Assembly: GCA_947474635.1 (NCBI GenBank)
Contig: CANJJB010000007.1
Coordinates: 1 to 53,213, forward strand
Direction: 5' to 3'
Length of the DNA: 53,213 nucleotides
From: Parachlamydiales bacterium
GTDB taxonomy: Bacteria; Chlamydiota; Chlamydiia; Chlamydiales; Rhabdochlamydiaceae
Positions 17,157 through 25,666 of this stretch are shown here, piece after piece. The notes beneath the pieces were generated by a model, which saw nothing but the letters and a program-made list of their open reading frames with translations, ran no database searches and was not told the DNA's origin. Both the position numbers and the translations under genes were made by a program. Every line of letters begins with the position of its first letter. The stretch's first letter is position 1.

Positions 17157-18827
17157 ATGTATTCACGAGAACAGCTAATTGAAAAACTCTGCCACTATCG
17201 TAGAGCTCCTTCCGAAATGGAGTGGCTGGAGTTTAAGGAAGCAAAAAATAGTTTTGACTTCGATACTCTTGGAGAATATTTTTCTGCTATCAGCAACGAA
17301 GCTAACCTAAAGAGTCAGGAGTCTGGCTGGATTGTTTTTGGGATCAAAGACAAGCCGCCCCGTGAGATAGTTCGGACCCTTTACCGGTTGGGACAGAACT
17401 TAAGCAGCCTTAAGCATGAGATTGCAAAACAGACAGGTGGAGTGACTTTTCAAGAAATTTATGAACTTAATCTTCCTGAAGGGAGGGTTTTAATGTTTCA
17501 GGTTCCGCCAGCCTCTTTCGGAATGCCCACAAGCTGGAAGGGACATTACTACGGAAGAGATGGCGAGTCTCTTAGCTTTCTCTCAATGCAAGAGCTCGAA
17601 ACTATTCGACATCAAATCGGGGCATCGGATTGGAGTGCGCAATTTTGTCCTCAAGCAACTATTGAAGATTTAGATAGTGATGCGTTAAATATTGCTCGAG
17701 CAAAATTTCAAAATAAACATAAAGGAACGCGCTTTGGTCAAGATGTGGAAGATTGGGATACTGCTTCATTTCTTGATAAGGCAAAATTGACTCGCAATGG
17801 GAAAATCACGCGCACAACCATATTGCTGCTAGGAAAGCCGGAATCGGCTCATCACCTCAATCCTCATCCTGCCCAAATCGTTTGGAAATTAGATGCAGAA
17901 GAACAAGCTTATGCACATTTTGGTCCGCCTTTTCTTCTTAGTGTCGAAGAAGTTTTTAGGCACATCCGCAATATAAAATTTCGGTTCCAACCTCGCAATC
18001 AACTTATCCCTATTGAACTTAGTAAATACGACTCTAAAATTGTTTTAGAAGCTCTTAATAATTGCATCGCTCATCAAGACTATACTCAACATGCTCGCAT
18101 CATCGTGACAGAAAAAATAGATCGTGTGATTTTGCAGAACATAGGTGAATTTTATGATGGGACAGTAGATGACTATGTCTTACGAGAAAGAACGCCAGAG
18201 CACTACCGTAATTTTTTTCTTATCCAAGCCATGGTTAACTTAGACATGATTGACACGATGGGTATGGGAATTAGACGTATGTTCTTAGAGCAACGCAAGA
18301 GGTACTTCCCCCTTCCTGAATACAATTTAGGGGATGCGAATCACGTGCAGCTTTCCATTTATGGTAAATTGATCGATGAAAATTATACGCGTATATTGAT
18401 TGAAAATCAGAATTTAACGATTGCCGAGGTGATGGCCTTAGATAGCGTTCAAAAGAAACGAGCCATTTCTACAAAGTCTTTAAGAATGCTTAGAAGAAAA
18501 AAACTTATTGAAGGGCGGTCCCCGAATGTTTTTGTGTCTGCTTGTATTGCGCAGGCCACAAATGAAAAGGCTCAATATATTAAAAATCGCGCTTTTGATG
18601 CAGATCATTACGAACAATTAATCCTCAAATTTATTGATAAATATGGGGCTGTGACTAGGGAGGAGATTGACACTCTCATCATGGATAAGTTATCGGCAAT
18701 TTTTGATCTAACTCAAAAGAAAAATAAAATCGGCTATTTGATTTCAAAAATGAGAAACAAAGGGTCGATACAGAACCAAGGGTCATTTAAAAGTCCCAAA
18801 TGGGTTCGGAGTGGTAAGAAAAGCTAA
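17157..18827 (+). CDS. AlbA_2 (Schlafen-like) domain protein with ATPase-like and winged-helix C-terminus
   Basis: A 556-residue protein of the family often labelled 'RecG-like' or 'putative DNA-binding'. Residues about 10-130 form the AlbA_2 domain (EMEWLEFKEAKNSF, SGWIVFGIKDKP). Around 290-400 lies the HATPase-like domain: VLEALNNCIAHQDYTQ where the family has REALVNAIAHRDY, then GMGIRRMF. The end is winged-helix-like with GYLISKMRNKGSIQNQGS. GAGGA precedes the ATG. It stands alone between uhpC and hisS and has no functional link to either, which suggests acquisition. Family members act as regulators or in phage defence; the role here is unknown. Confidence 0.85.
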   Translation: MYSREQLIEKLCHYRRAPSEMEWLEFKEAKNSFDFDTLGEYFSAISNEANLKSQESGWIVFGIKDKPPREIVRTLYRLGQNLSSLKHEIAKQTGGVTFQEIYELNLPEGRVLMFQVPPASFGMPTSWKGHYYGRDGESLSFLSMQELETIRHQIGASDWSAQFCPQATIEDLDSDALNIARAKFQNKHKGTRFGQDVEDWDTASFLDKAKLTRNGKITRTTILLLGKPESAHHLNPHPAQIVWKLDAEEQAYAHFGPPFLLSVEEVFRHIRNIKFRFQPRNQLIPIELSKYDSKIVLEALNNCIAHQDYTQHARIIVTEKIDRVILQNIGEFYDGTVDDYVLRERTPEHYRNFFLIQAMVNLDMIDTMGMGIRRMFLEQRKRYFPLPEYNLGDANHVQLSIYGKLIDENYTRILIENQNLTIAEVMALDSVQKKRAISTKSLRMLRRKKLIEGRSPNVFVSACIAQATNEKAQYIKNRAFDADHYEQLILKFIDKYGAVTREEIDTLIMDKLSAIFDLTQKKNKIGYLISKMRNKGSIQNQGSFKSPKWVRSGKKS

Positions 18828-18833
18828 GTCAAT

Positions 18834-18877
18834 TACGAGTAAAATACGAGAAGATTACGAGTAAATTACGAGTAAAT
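18834..18877. repeat. Four tandem 11-bp iterons, TACGAGTAAAT-like
   Basis: TACGAG recurs at 18834, 18845, 18856 and 18867, exactly 11 bp apart. Units are TACGAGTAAAA, TACGAGAAGAT, TACGAGTAAAT and TACGAGTAAAT. The array starts 7 bp after the AlbA_2 stop. A period close to one helical turn places all copies on one face of the DNA. The period is not a multiple of three, so it is not a coding repeat. Confidence 0.9.
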
Positions 18878-19063
18878 CAAGCGCATGTCGTTGACTATAA
18901 GCGTGTTGCGAATCGGTTGATTTTCCGTATAAATCAGCTCTTAAATCGGTTAATTGCTCTGTTGCTTGCCTCCTTTATTAGAAGATTAACGAGAAGGTTC
19001 CCTTTTTAAGACCATTTAGAAACTGTTGATTCTTTTCTTGCTTATCCTTAGACTCATGTCCTT

Positions 19064-20350
19064 ATGGAATATAAAATCCCGAAGGGCGTGTTTGATATTT
19101 TGCCAAAAGAGCCTCAACCCGAGGATGAATGGCGCAATTCAGACCACTGGCAGTATATTGAAAGCGTGCTCAGAAAATGTGCAGCTGATTATGGTTTTAA
19201 AGAAATTCGCACGCCTATTTTTGAGCGTACGGAGCTCTTTGTGCGTGGAGTAGGAGAAGGCTCTGACATCGTTTCAAAAGAGATGTATACCTTTTTAGAT
19301 AAAGGGGAGCGTTCGATGACTCTAAGACCAGAGGGGACTGCCTCTGTTATACGGGCTTTTGTAGAAAAAAATCTTGCTCAGCAACCAGGCCTAAGTAAAT
19401 TTTTCTATATAGGGCCGATGTTTCGGTATGAGCGCCCTCAAGCAGGCAGATATAGACAGCATCATCAGTTTGGCGCAGAAGCAATCGGCATTAGAAAGCC
19501 CGAACAAGATGTTGAGATGATCGATATGCTCTACGAGATTTATCGAAGGCTTGGGCTAAAAAATCTAACAGTGATGATCAACTCTGTAGGAGATGAAGCC
19601 TCGAGAGCTCCTTTCAGAAAGGCTCTCAGCGATTACCTCTTACCTTTTTTTGATGATCTATCAGAAGATAGTAAGGTGAGATTTTCTAAAAACATTCTAC
19701 GTATTTTGGATTCGAAAGATACAAGAGATCACGAGATTTTAAAACATGCTCCCCTCCTTGAAGATTATTTGAATGAATCTTCCAAAGAGCATTTTGAAAC
19801 AATTAAAGCGCTGCTATCCCAAATGAAAATTCCCTACATGGTAAATCCCAAGCTTGTCAGGGGTTTAGATTACTACAATAATACGGTGTTTGAAGTCGTG
19901 TCAGATGCTTTAGGCGCGCACAATACAATCGGAGCAGGTGGCAGGTATGATGGACTCACCTCTCTTTTGGGAGGACCTGATTTACCTGCCTGCGGATTTG
20001 CAACAGGGCTAGAGAGATTGTTGCAGACAATGGTGGCACAGAAAGTTACTTTTCCTGAAGCTCCCCATCCTGTGATTTTCTTTGTGCCTATGGGAGAAGC
20101 TGCTTTAACAGTGTGCTTTGAGCTCGCATCTCAGCTGCGCCATAACAATATTTCTGCTGACATCGATCTTTCTGGCAAAAAAATTCAGCAGGGCTTGCAT
20201 CTTGCAGATAGCGAAAAAGCTACCTATTGCATGGTTGTGGGAGAGCGTGAATTAGAAGCAGGTCAGGCAGAACTCAAAGAGATGGCAACTAGAAAAGTGC
20301 AAGTTGTGAGTTTTTCAGATTTGCCGAAAATTTTAGGTCAGTCTACATGA
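19064..20350 (+). CDS. hisS: Histidine--tRNA ligase
   Basis: Class II synthetase charging tRNA-His, 428 residues, normal length. Motif 2 reads FRYERPQAGRYRQHHQFG near residue 125. The histidine-specific segments are LVRGLDYYNNTVFEV near 265 and GAGGRYDGLTSLLGG near 290. Motif 3 is CGFATGLERLL. The last 95 residues are the anticodon-binding domain (VIFFVPMGEAAL). The start MEYKIPKGVFDILP fits the family, though no clear ribosome site precedes it. It overlaps aspS by 4 bp (ATGA), so translation is probably coupled. Confidence 0.97.
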   Translation: MEYKIPKGVFDILPKEPQPEDEWRNSDHWQYIESVLRKCAADYGFKEIRTPIFERTELFVRGVGEGSDIVSKEMYTFLDKGERSMTLRPEGTASVIRAFVEKNLAQQPGLSKFFYIGPMFRYERPQAGRYRQHHQFGAEAIGIRKPEQDVEMIDMLYEIYRRLGLKNLTVMINSVGDEASRAPFRKALSDYLLPFFDDLSEDSKVRFSKNILRILDSKDTRDHEILKHAPLLEDYLNESSKEHFETIKALLSQMKIPYMVNPKLVRGLDYYNNTVFEVVSDALGAHNTIGAGGRYDGLTSLLGGPDLPACGFATGLERLLQTMVAQKVTFPEAPHPVIFFVPMGEAALTVCFELASQLRHNNISADIDLSGKKIQQGLHLADSEKATYCMVVGERELEAGQAELKEMATRKVQVVSFSDLPKILGQST

Positions 20351-22155
20351 AGCGTATTTTTTCTTCCGAGCTTTTACAGCATGTCAATCAAAAGGTGCGT
20401 TTACGCGGCTGGCTCCACGCGCTGCGCGCTCTTGGTAAATTCAACTTTCTTATTTTGCGCGATCAGCATGGGCTTACGCAAGTGATGATTGAGGATAAAG
20501 AGCAGCTTAAAAAAATCACCCATCTCTACCCAGGGACAGTTCTTACAGTAGAGGGGACGGCTGTCCAGTCGCCCCAAGCAAAACTAGGTGTAGAAGTCAC
20601 AAATCCCACTATTCATGTTGAAGTTGCGGTGACTCACCCGCCTGTTGTGGAGTATTACAAGCCAGAGATCCCTTCAGATTTAGAATTTATTTTGGATAAT
20701 CGTCCTATTTCTTTGAGGAATCGTAAATTACAAGCGGTGTTTAAAATCCAAGCAGAGACGGCGCACGCTTTTCGATTGTACATGCATGATAAGGTGGGAG
20801 CTGTCGAGTATTTTGCTCCTAATATTCTGGGAGCCTCTTCAGAAGGGGGTGCAGAATTTTTCAACGTTGATTATTTTGGGTATACAGCTACCCTTGCGCA
20901 AAGCAGTCAGCTCTACAAACAGATCATGGTAGGTGTCAACGAAAGAGTGTTTGCTCTGATGCCTTTTTTTAGAGCAGAGCCCTCTCATACTTCTCGCCAT
21001 TTAGCAGAAGGAAAGCAGTTTGAATTTGAGATGGGATTTTTTGATACGTGGCATGACATTCTAGATATTCAAGAGGGCTGCATCAAATTTATCGTAAAAC
21101 ATCTGCACGCGCAGTGCGGGCAAGAGATTGAAATTCTAGATAATCAGATCATTGCAGCACCAGAAAATGTCAAATTTCCACGCCTTACTTTTCAAGAGGC
21201 ACAAGAGCTTTACTACAAACGCACCGGTATCGATGAAAGGCATGAGCCTGATTTAAGTCCTGCAGCAGAAAAAGAACTCTGCGCTTATGCCAAAGCAGAA
21301 TTTGGTACGGATCTTATTTTTATTACCGACTGGAAAGCAATCAAGCGTCCTTTCTATGCTTTTCCAAAAGAAGAAAATCCAGAGCTTACCAACACCTTTG
21401 ATCTTTTATGTGCAGGGACTGAAATCACTTCAGGTGGTCAGCGTAGGCACACCTTTGACTCGATGGTTGAAGGAATACTATCTAAGGGGATGGACCCTAA
21501 TAATTTTGCAGATTATTTGAGCATTTTCAAATACGGTATGCCTCCTCACGGTGGATTTGGTATGGGATTCGAAAGGCTCACGATGACGCTACTGCGCCTT
21601 AAAAATATCCGGGAAGCCTCTTTATTTCCATCTGACACAAAACGGATTGCAGGTAACCGTCTTAAAGCTAAAATATTTTTTGGTTCTGAAAGTATTCGTA
21701 ACGAAATCATTCGGCAGCTCAAAGATCACTCTTTTGAATTTACGCACCTTACGCATGAGGCAACGCCTACTTCTGCAGATTCTGCGCGCGTAAGAAATAC
21801 CACAATGGAAGAAGGAGTTAAATCGCTCATCTTAAAAGGGAAAAACTCCAAAAAAAATTACCAGTTTAACATCCCTTCCCACCTAAAAATTGACATGAAA
21901 GTCGTAGCAGAGCTTGTAGGAGAGAAGTGTGAGTTTGAAGAAGCATCCGTTATTTTCGAGCGTTTTGGTATTCTGGTCGGGGGCGTTCCTCCTTTTGGGA
22001 ATCTCATGAACCTCGATACTTTTTTTGATGACGCCCTCAGCGAACTTACAAAAGTTGCCTTTAACTGCGGCATGCAAACAGAGTCGATTGTCATGAAAGG
22101 AAAAGATCTTATAGAGCTCGTGCAACCTAAGTTTGGCTCCTTTTCAAAAATCTGA
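20347..22155 (+). CDS. aspS: Archaeal-type aspartate--tRNA ligase fused to a YbaK-like editing domain
   Basis: A 602-residue synthetase. Residues 1-110 are an OB-fold beginning VRLRGWLHALRALGKFNF. The catalytic core (about 125-435) is the archaeal/eukaryotic kind, not the bacterial GAD-containing kind. ILGASSEGGAEFFNVDYF and AQSSQLYKQIMVGV are typical, motif 2 is FRAEPSHTSRHLAEG (R209, E211), and motif 3 is GGFGMGFERLTM (R410). The archaeal enzyme would end near LFPSDTKRI. Here about 170 more residues follow and look like the YbaK/ProX deacylase fold: ATPTSADSARVR, then EEGVKSLILKGK with the likely catalytic lysine K492, then LVGGVPPFGNL. There is no GAD domain. H24 in GWLH suggests, from memory, the non-discriminating subtype. 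It may therefore make Asp-tRNA-Asn for the amidotransferase. Confidence 0.88.
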   Translation: MKRIFSSELLQHVNQKVRLRGWLHALRALGKFNFLILRDQHGLTQVMIEDKEQLKKITHLYPGTVLTVEGTAVQSPQAKLGVEVTNPTIHVEVAVTHPPVVEYYKPEIPSDLEFILDNRPISLRNRKLQAVFKIQAETAHAFRLYMHDKVGAVEYFAPNILGASSEGGAEFFNVDYFGYTATLAQSSQLYKQIMVGVNERVFALMPFFRAEPSHTSRHLAEGKQFEFEMGFFDTWHDILDIQEGCIKFIVKHLHAQCGQEIEILDNQIIAAPENVKFPRLTFQEAQELYYKRTGIDERHEPDLSPAAEKELCAYAKAEFGTDLIFITDWKAIKRPFYAFPKEENPELTNTFDLLCAGTEITSGGQRRHTFDSMVEGILSKGMDPNNFADYLSIFKYGMPPHGGFGMGFERLTMTLLRLKNIREASLFPSDTKRIAGNRLKAKIFFGSESIRNEIIRQLKDHSFEFTHLTHEATPTSADSARVRNTTMEEGVKSLILKGKNSKKNYQFNIPSHLKIDMKVVAELVGEKCEFEEASVIFERFGILVGGVPPFGNLMNLDTFFDDALSELTKVAFNCGMQTESIVMKGKDLIELVQPKFGSFSKI

Positions 22156-22236
22156 AAGAGCCTATTCTTCTTTTCAGAAAAAGAGCTACCATCTATATTA
22201 GTGAATAGGAAGAATTTTTAATTAAAGGACAGATAA

Positions 22237-23040
22237 ATGAAAAAAATAATAATAGCCTTAATTTTTAGTACAACAGCCGTGTTTGCAGAGGATGCAGCTC
22301 CTCTAGAAAAAGCCTCCTCAGAAGTTGCTTTGAGTATTCCTGCGTCTCCAACATCACAAGATGTAACAAATGTCTCTAAAATTTCTGAAGCATTTGGTCA
22401 TCTGATTGGGAAAAATCTTGATACGCTAGGAGTCCAACTAGATATTGCTCAGATCATCAAAGGACTAGAAGACGCTGCCGCAGGAAAAGATTCTCCTATG
22501 ACAGAGATGGAATGTATTCAAGCAATTGCCTCTGTGCAAGAATCAAACTTTAAACAACAAGCAATCGATAATCTCAAAAAAGCAAATGAGTTTTTGTCTG
22601 TAAATTCAACCAAGAGCGGTATTGTTATTCTCGAAGAAGGGAAGCTCCAATATAAAATTGAGCAAGAAGGAAAAGGCTCTTCTGTTACCGAGCACTCATC
22701 ACCTCTTATCCGTTACTCAGGTCAATTGATGGATGGCACAGTGTGTGAAGCGTCAACAGAAACGGAACTCATGTCTTTAGATGAAACCTTTAAAGGTTTT
22801 TCAAAAGGTGTTGTAGGCATGAAAGAAGGGGAGAAAAGAACTCTTTATATCCACCCTGACTTAGCTTACCAAACAAGCGCGGGCCTTCCCCCTAATTCAC
22901 TTGTTACATTTGAAGTAGAAGTTGTGAAAGCAGATGCATCTCCTGCTGCAGTGCAAGATTCTCTTTCTAACACGCCTGTGTCAGAGAAGCTTTCTCCTGA
23001 AATAGCAAGCCCTGCCGCTGCTCAAACAGTCATACGGTAG
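22237..23040 (+). CDS. mip: FKBP-type peptidyl-prolyl isomerase, Mip-like
   Basis: Exported proline isomerase, 267 residues. The signal peptide MKKIIIALIFSTTAVFA ends in a signal-peptidase I site, with no lipobox. The dimerisation domain (about 45-115: ISEAFGHLIGKNLDTLG, then helical) precedes the FKBP domain (about 125-235: LIRYSGQLMDGTV, FSKGVVGMKEGEKRTLYIHP, LPPNSLVTFEVEVV). The final 30 residues are Ala/Pro-rich and unstructured. The same place, between aspS and the SpoU-type gene, is held by mip in Chlamydia. The ribosome site is a weak AAGGAC. Its TAG overlaps the next GTG by one base. Confidence 0.9.
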   Translation: MKKIIIALIFSTTAVFAEDAAPLEKASSEVALSIPASPTSQDVTNVSKISEAFGHLIGKNLDTLGVQLDIAQIIKGLEDAAAGKDSPMTEMECIQAIASVQESNFKQQAIDNLKKANEFLSVNSTKSGIVILEEGKLQYKIEQEGKGSSVTEHSSPLIRYSGQLMDGTVCEASTETELMSLDETFKGFSKGVVGMKEGEKRTLYIHPDLAYQTSAGLPPNSLVTFEVEVVKADASPAAVQDSLSNTPVSEKLSPEIASPAAAQTVIR

Positions 23041-23498
23041 TGAAGGTCGTATTATTTCAGCCCCAAATTCCTCAAAATACAGGTAACATCGTCAGAACTT
23101 GTGCAGTCACAGGTTCTGATTTGATTCTTGTCCCCCCCTTTGGATTTAGTCTTGCCTCGCGCCACTTAAAAAGAGCAGGTTTGGATTATTGGGAAGGGGT
23201 TAACATGGAAAAAGTTGACAATCTTTTCGATTATCTAGACAATCTAGCTCATCCTTTTTACTTTTTTTCGACAAAAGGAAAAAAAATGTACACAGATGTT
23301 GACTATACAATGGCAGATCATTTAGTTTTTGGTTCAGAGACAGAAGGACTTCCTGCCCTCTTCCACGAGAAATGGAAAGATAGGTTCTATAGGTTACCTA
23401 TGAAGAAAGGGGCGAGGTGCCATAATCTCGCAAATACGGTATCCGTTGTCCTTTATGAAGCTTTAAGGCAGAACAACTTTATTAACTTGGATATATGA
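23040..23498 (+). CDS. trmL: tRNA (cytidine/uridine-2'-O)-methyltransferase TrmL
   Basis: SPOUT methyltransferase for the wobble base of tRNA-Leu, 152 residues, normal for TrmL. It has QPQIPQNTGNIVRTCAVTG at the start, VFGSETEGLPALF in the middle and HNLANTVSVVLYEALRQ at the end, forming the knotted cofactor site. The initiation codon is GTG at 23040, using the last base of the mip stop. Its own stop overlaps the next gene in ATGA. It is thus translationally linked on both sides. Confidence 0.92.
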   Translation: MKVVLFQPQIPQNTGNIVRTCAVTGSDLILVPPFGFSLASRHLKRAGLDYWEGVNMEKVDNLFDYLDNLAHPFYFFSTKGKKMYTDVDYTMADHLVFGSETEGLPALFHEKWKDRFYRLPMKKGARCHNLANTVSVVLYEALRQNNFINLDI

Positions 23499-25666
23499 CA
23501 AATATCTTCCGCGCTTTTTTTGGGATGTCTCTTTCTCTCCAAATGGGTATTGCAACTGTTTGTGGCATTTTTTTTGGTTTATTTTTTGGGGAATATTGCC
23601 AGGTGTTCGGGCCTTGGAGTAGTGCCTACATCATGATCTTGAAGGTGACAACGATTCCTTATCTGATTTGCGCTGTGATCCATGGTATCGGTAGGCTTGC
23701 AATAACAACTGCTAAAAATATTCTGCAAAAAGGGTTGATATTCATAGGTTCTGCATGGGCAATCAACATCTTGATGATCTATTTTGCTGTTTTTCTTTTT
23801 CCACAATCACACGGCATACCGTCTGCTAGCTACAGTAGCATTGAACCGACATCGATCAATTTTGCAGAGCTTTTGATTCCCGATAACATTTTCTATGCGC
23901 TTTCTAACAATGTTGTTCCTGCTGTTGTGGTCTTTGGACTTCTTGTCGGTATTGCCTTGATGCATGTAAGAGAAAAAGAGCCTATGATGGTCATATTAGA
24001 AACGCTCGTTGACTCTTTCACGCGGATCACTGGGTGGATTGCTAGAATCACTCCTATTGGAACTTTTTTAATCATCGCTTATCAATGTGGAACAATTGAA
24101 CTCTCAACGGTCAAGCAGGTCAGCTCTTATGTTATTCTTTACATTTTTGCTGTATCGATCATTGTGTTTTGGATTTTCCCTAGGCTGACAACTCTTTTGA
24201 CATCGATTCCTGCTATGCGCTGGATTAGGGATTTATTTCCTGTCTTGCTTTTGGGTTATACGACAAGTGTTGTGATTGTCACGCTCCCTTTTATTATTGA
24301 ACTCGTGAAAAGAGAAGTTTCTAATTTTTATCGCAAAGACACGCAGATACAGGACCAGATTCAGGGGATGGTCTCCATTATTTTTAACCTTCCCTTAGGT
24401 TCTCTTTTTATCACGGTGTTTGTATTTTTTATCGCTTGTTTCTATCACATCCCTTTTTCCATAGGGAGCCAATTCCAGCTATTTTTCTCGACATTTTTTA
24501 CAAGTTTGGGCGCAGTCGGTATTGGCTCCTGGATTAACTCTCTGAACTTTCTCCTAGATAGCTTAGGGCTTCCTCTCGATGGTATTGACCTTTATCTTTC
24601 TACTGTGCCTTTCACAGCAGGTTTTCAGTCGATGTTATCTGTGATTGAGATTGCAAGCTTATCTCTTTTTGTTGCCCTCGGCTGTCATGGACTTATCAAA
24701 ATGCAGTGGATGCGCATGATAAAAGGACTTATCATCATTGCTCTTCCTATTGTTGTAATAGGTAGCGTTATCAAGTTGTATAATCCTCTTCCTAAAATTT
24801 CTAATCCCTATATCAGTATTTCCGATGTCGATTTGACGCCTCAGGTAGAGACAACTGTTTATAGTTTTTCTGATACCCCTCCTTTTCCGCGCACAGGTGA
24901 GCCTTTTGAGCGCATTCTTAAGTCAAAAGTATTGCGCGTTGGCTATAACACAAACTCCATTCCTTTTTTCTTTGAGAATAATAAAAATCAGTTCGCAGGC
25001 TACGATGCTGCCTTTGCTTATCAACTTGCCCATGATTTAGGGTGCTCTTTAGAGTTTGTTCCTATGAGATTTGGATCTATTCCTGAAGAGATCAATGCAG
25101 GGCTTTATGATATTGGGATGTCAGAGATATCCATTACAGAAGATCGTCTTAAGGAGATGTATTTTTCTGAGCCTTACTTTAACAGCAAGATTGTCTTTGT
25201 GATGCGAAAAAAATTTAGCAAAGAGTTAACTTCTGTCTCAGCTATTTTGCAAAGCTCAGGTGTTCAGGTGTGTGTGCTAAGGGGAACATCCTATGAGGGA
25301 ATTGCAAGAAGTTTATTCCGGCCAGAACAAATTGTCTTAGTAGATAGCCTTGAAGATTTTGCTAAATACTATCCACACAGCGTCCTTATAGCAGCAGAAC
25401 CTCATGCGATTGCTTGGAGCCTTAACTATCCAAACTTTACAGTTGTTGTTCCTACTTCCTTCATCTGTGAAGAGAGTTTTGCCTACGCTTTTCCCGCTCA
25501 CGCAGAGCGGTTTATTGCCTTCATTAATCTTTGGCTCAAGCTTAAAAGAAACGAAGGGTTTACTGAAGCGCAGTATAACCTATGGGTGCTTGGGAAAACA
25601 AAAAATAGAGCGAATGAAGAACCTAGATGGTCAATCCTTAGAAATATGTTCCACTGGGTAGAATAA
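23495..25666 (+). CDS. Dicarboxylate/amino-acid symporter-like membrane domain fused to a solute-binding domain
   Basis: A 723-residue fusion. Residues about 1-430 are a DAACS (glutamate/aspartate symporter) membrane domain, with VPAVVVFGLLVGIALMH and LLLGYTTSVVIVTLP. Residues about 470-700 are an SBP_bac_3 amino-acid binding domain (SKVLRVGYNTNSIPFFF, GYDAAFAYQLAHDLG, DIGMSEISITEDRLKEMYFS). Key transport motifs are degraded. After the conserved LPLG the NMDGT motif is absent (SLFITVFV instead). The final substrate helix, DRLLDMFRTAVNVTGD in the family, reads TVPFTAGFQSMLSVIEIA. So it may not be an ordinary sodium-coupled transporter. It overlaps trmL by 4 bp and abuts birA. Confidence 0.88.
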   Translation: MTNIFRAFFGMSLSLQMGIATVCGIFFGLFFGEYCQVFGPWSSAYIMILKVTTIPYLICAVIHGIGRLAITTAKNILQKGLIFIGSAWAINILMIYFAVFLFPQSHGIPSASYSSIEPTSINFAELLIPDNIFYALSNNVVPAVVVFGLLVGIALMHVREKEPMMVILETLVDSFTRITGWIARITPIGTFLIIAYQCGTIELSTVKQVSSYVILYIFAVSIIVFWIFPRLTTLLTSIPAMRWIRDLFPVLLLGYTTSVVIVTLPFIIELVKREVSNFYRKDTQIQDQIQGMVSIIFNLPLGSLFITVFVFFIACFYHIPFSIGSQFQLFFSTFFTSLGAVGIGSWINSLNFLLDSLGLPLDGIDLYLSTVPFTAGFQSMLSVIEIASLSLFVALGCHGLIKMQWMRMIKGLIIIALPIVVIGSVIKLYNPLPKISNPYISISDVDLTPQVETTVYSFSDTPPFPRTGEPFERILKSKVLRVGYNTNSIPFFFENNKNQFAGYDAAFAYQLAHDLGCSLEFVPMRFGSIPEEINAGLYDIGMSEISITEDRLKEMYFSEPYFNSKIVFVMRKKFSKELTSVSAILQSSGVQVCVLRGTSYEGIARSLFRPEQIVLVDSLEDFAKYYPHSVLIAAEPHAIAWSLNYPNFTVVVPTSFICEESFAYAFPAHAERFIAFINLWLKLKRNEGFTEAQYNLWVLGKTKNRANEEPRWSILRNMFHWVE

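Noticed and set aside
18834-18877. Repeat array as a CRISPR
   Set aside because: Units are 11 bp with no spacers, and no cas genes are present.
18818-19009. A stop-free stretch after the AlbA_2 gene that would read EKLSQLRVKYEKITSK and on into a basic, leucine-rich tail
   Set aside because: It has no start codon and runs across the 11-bp repeats, whose period is not a multiple of three. It might be a decayed extension, but nothing confirms that.
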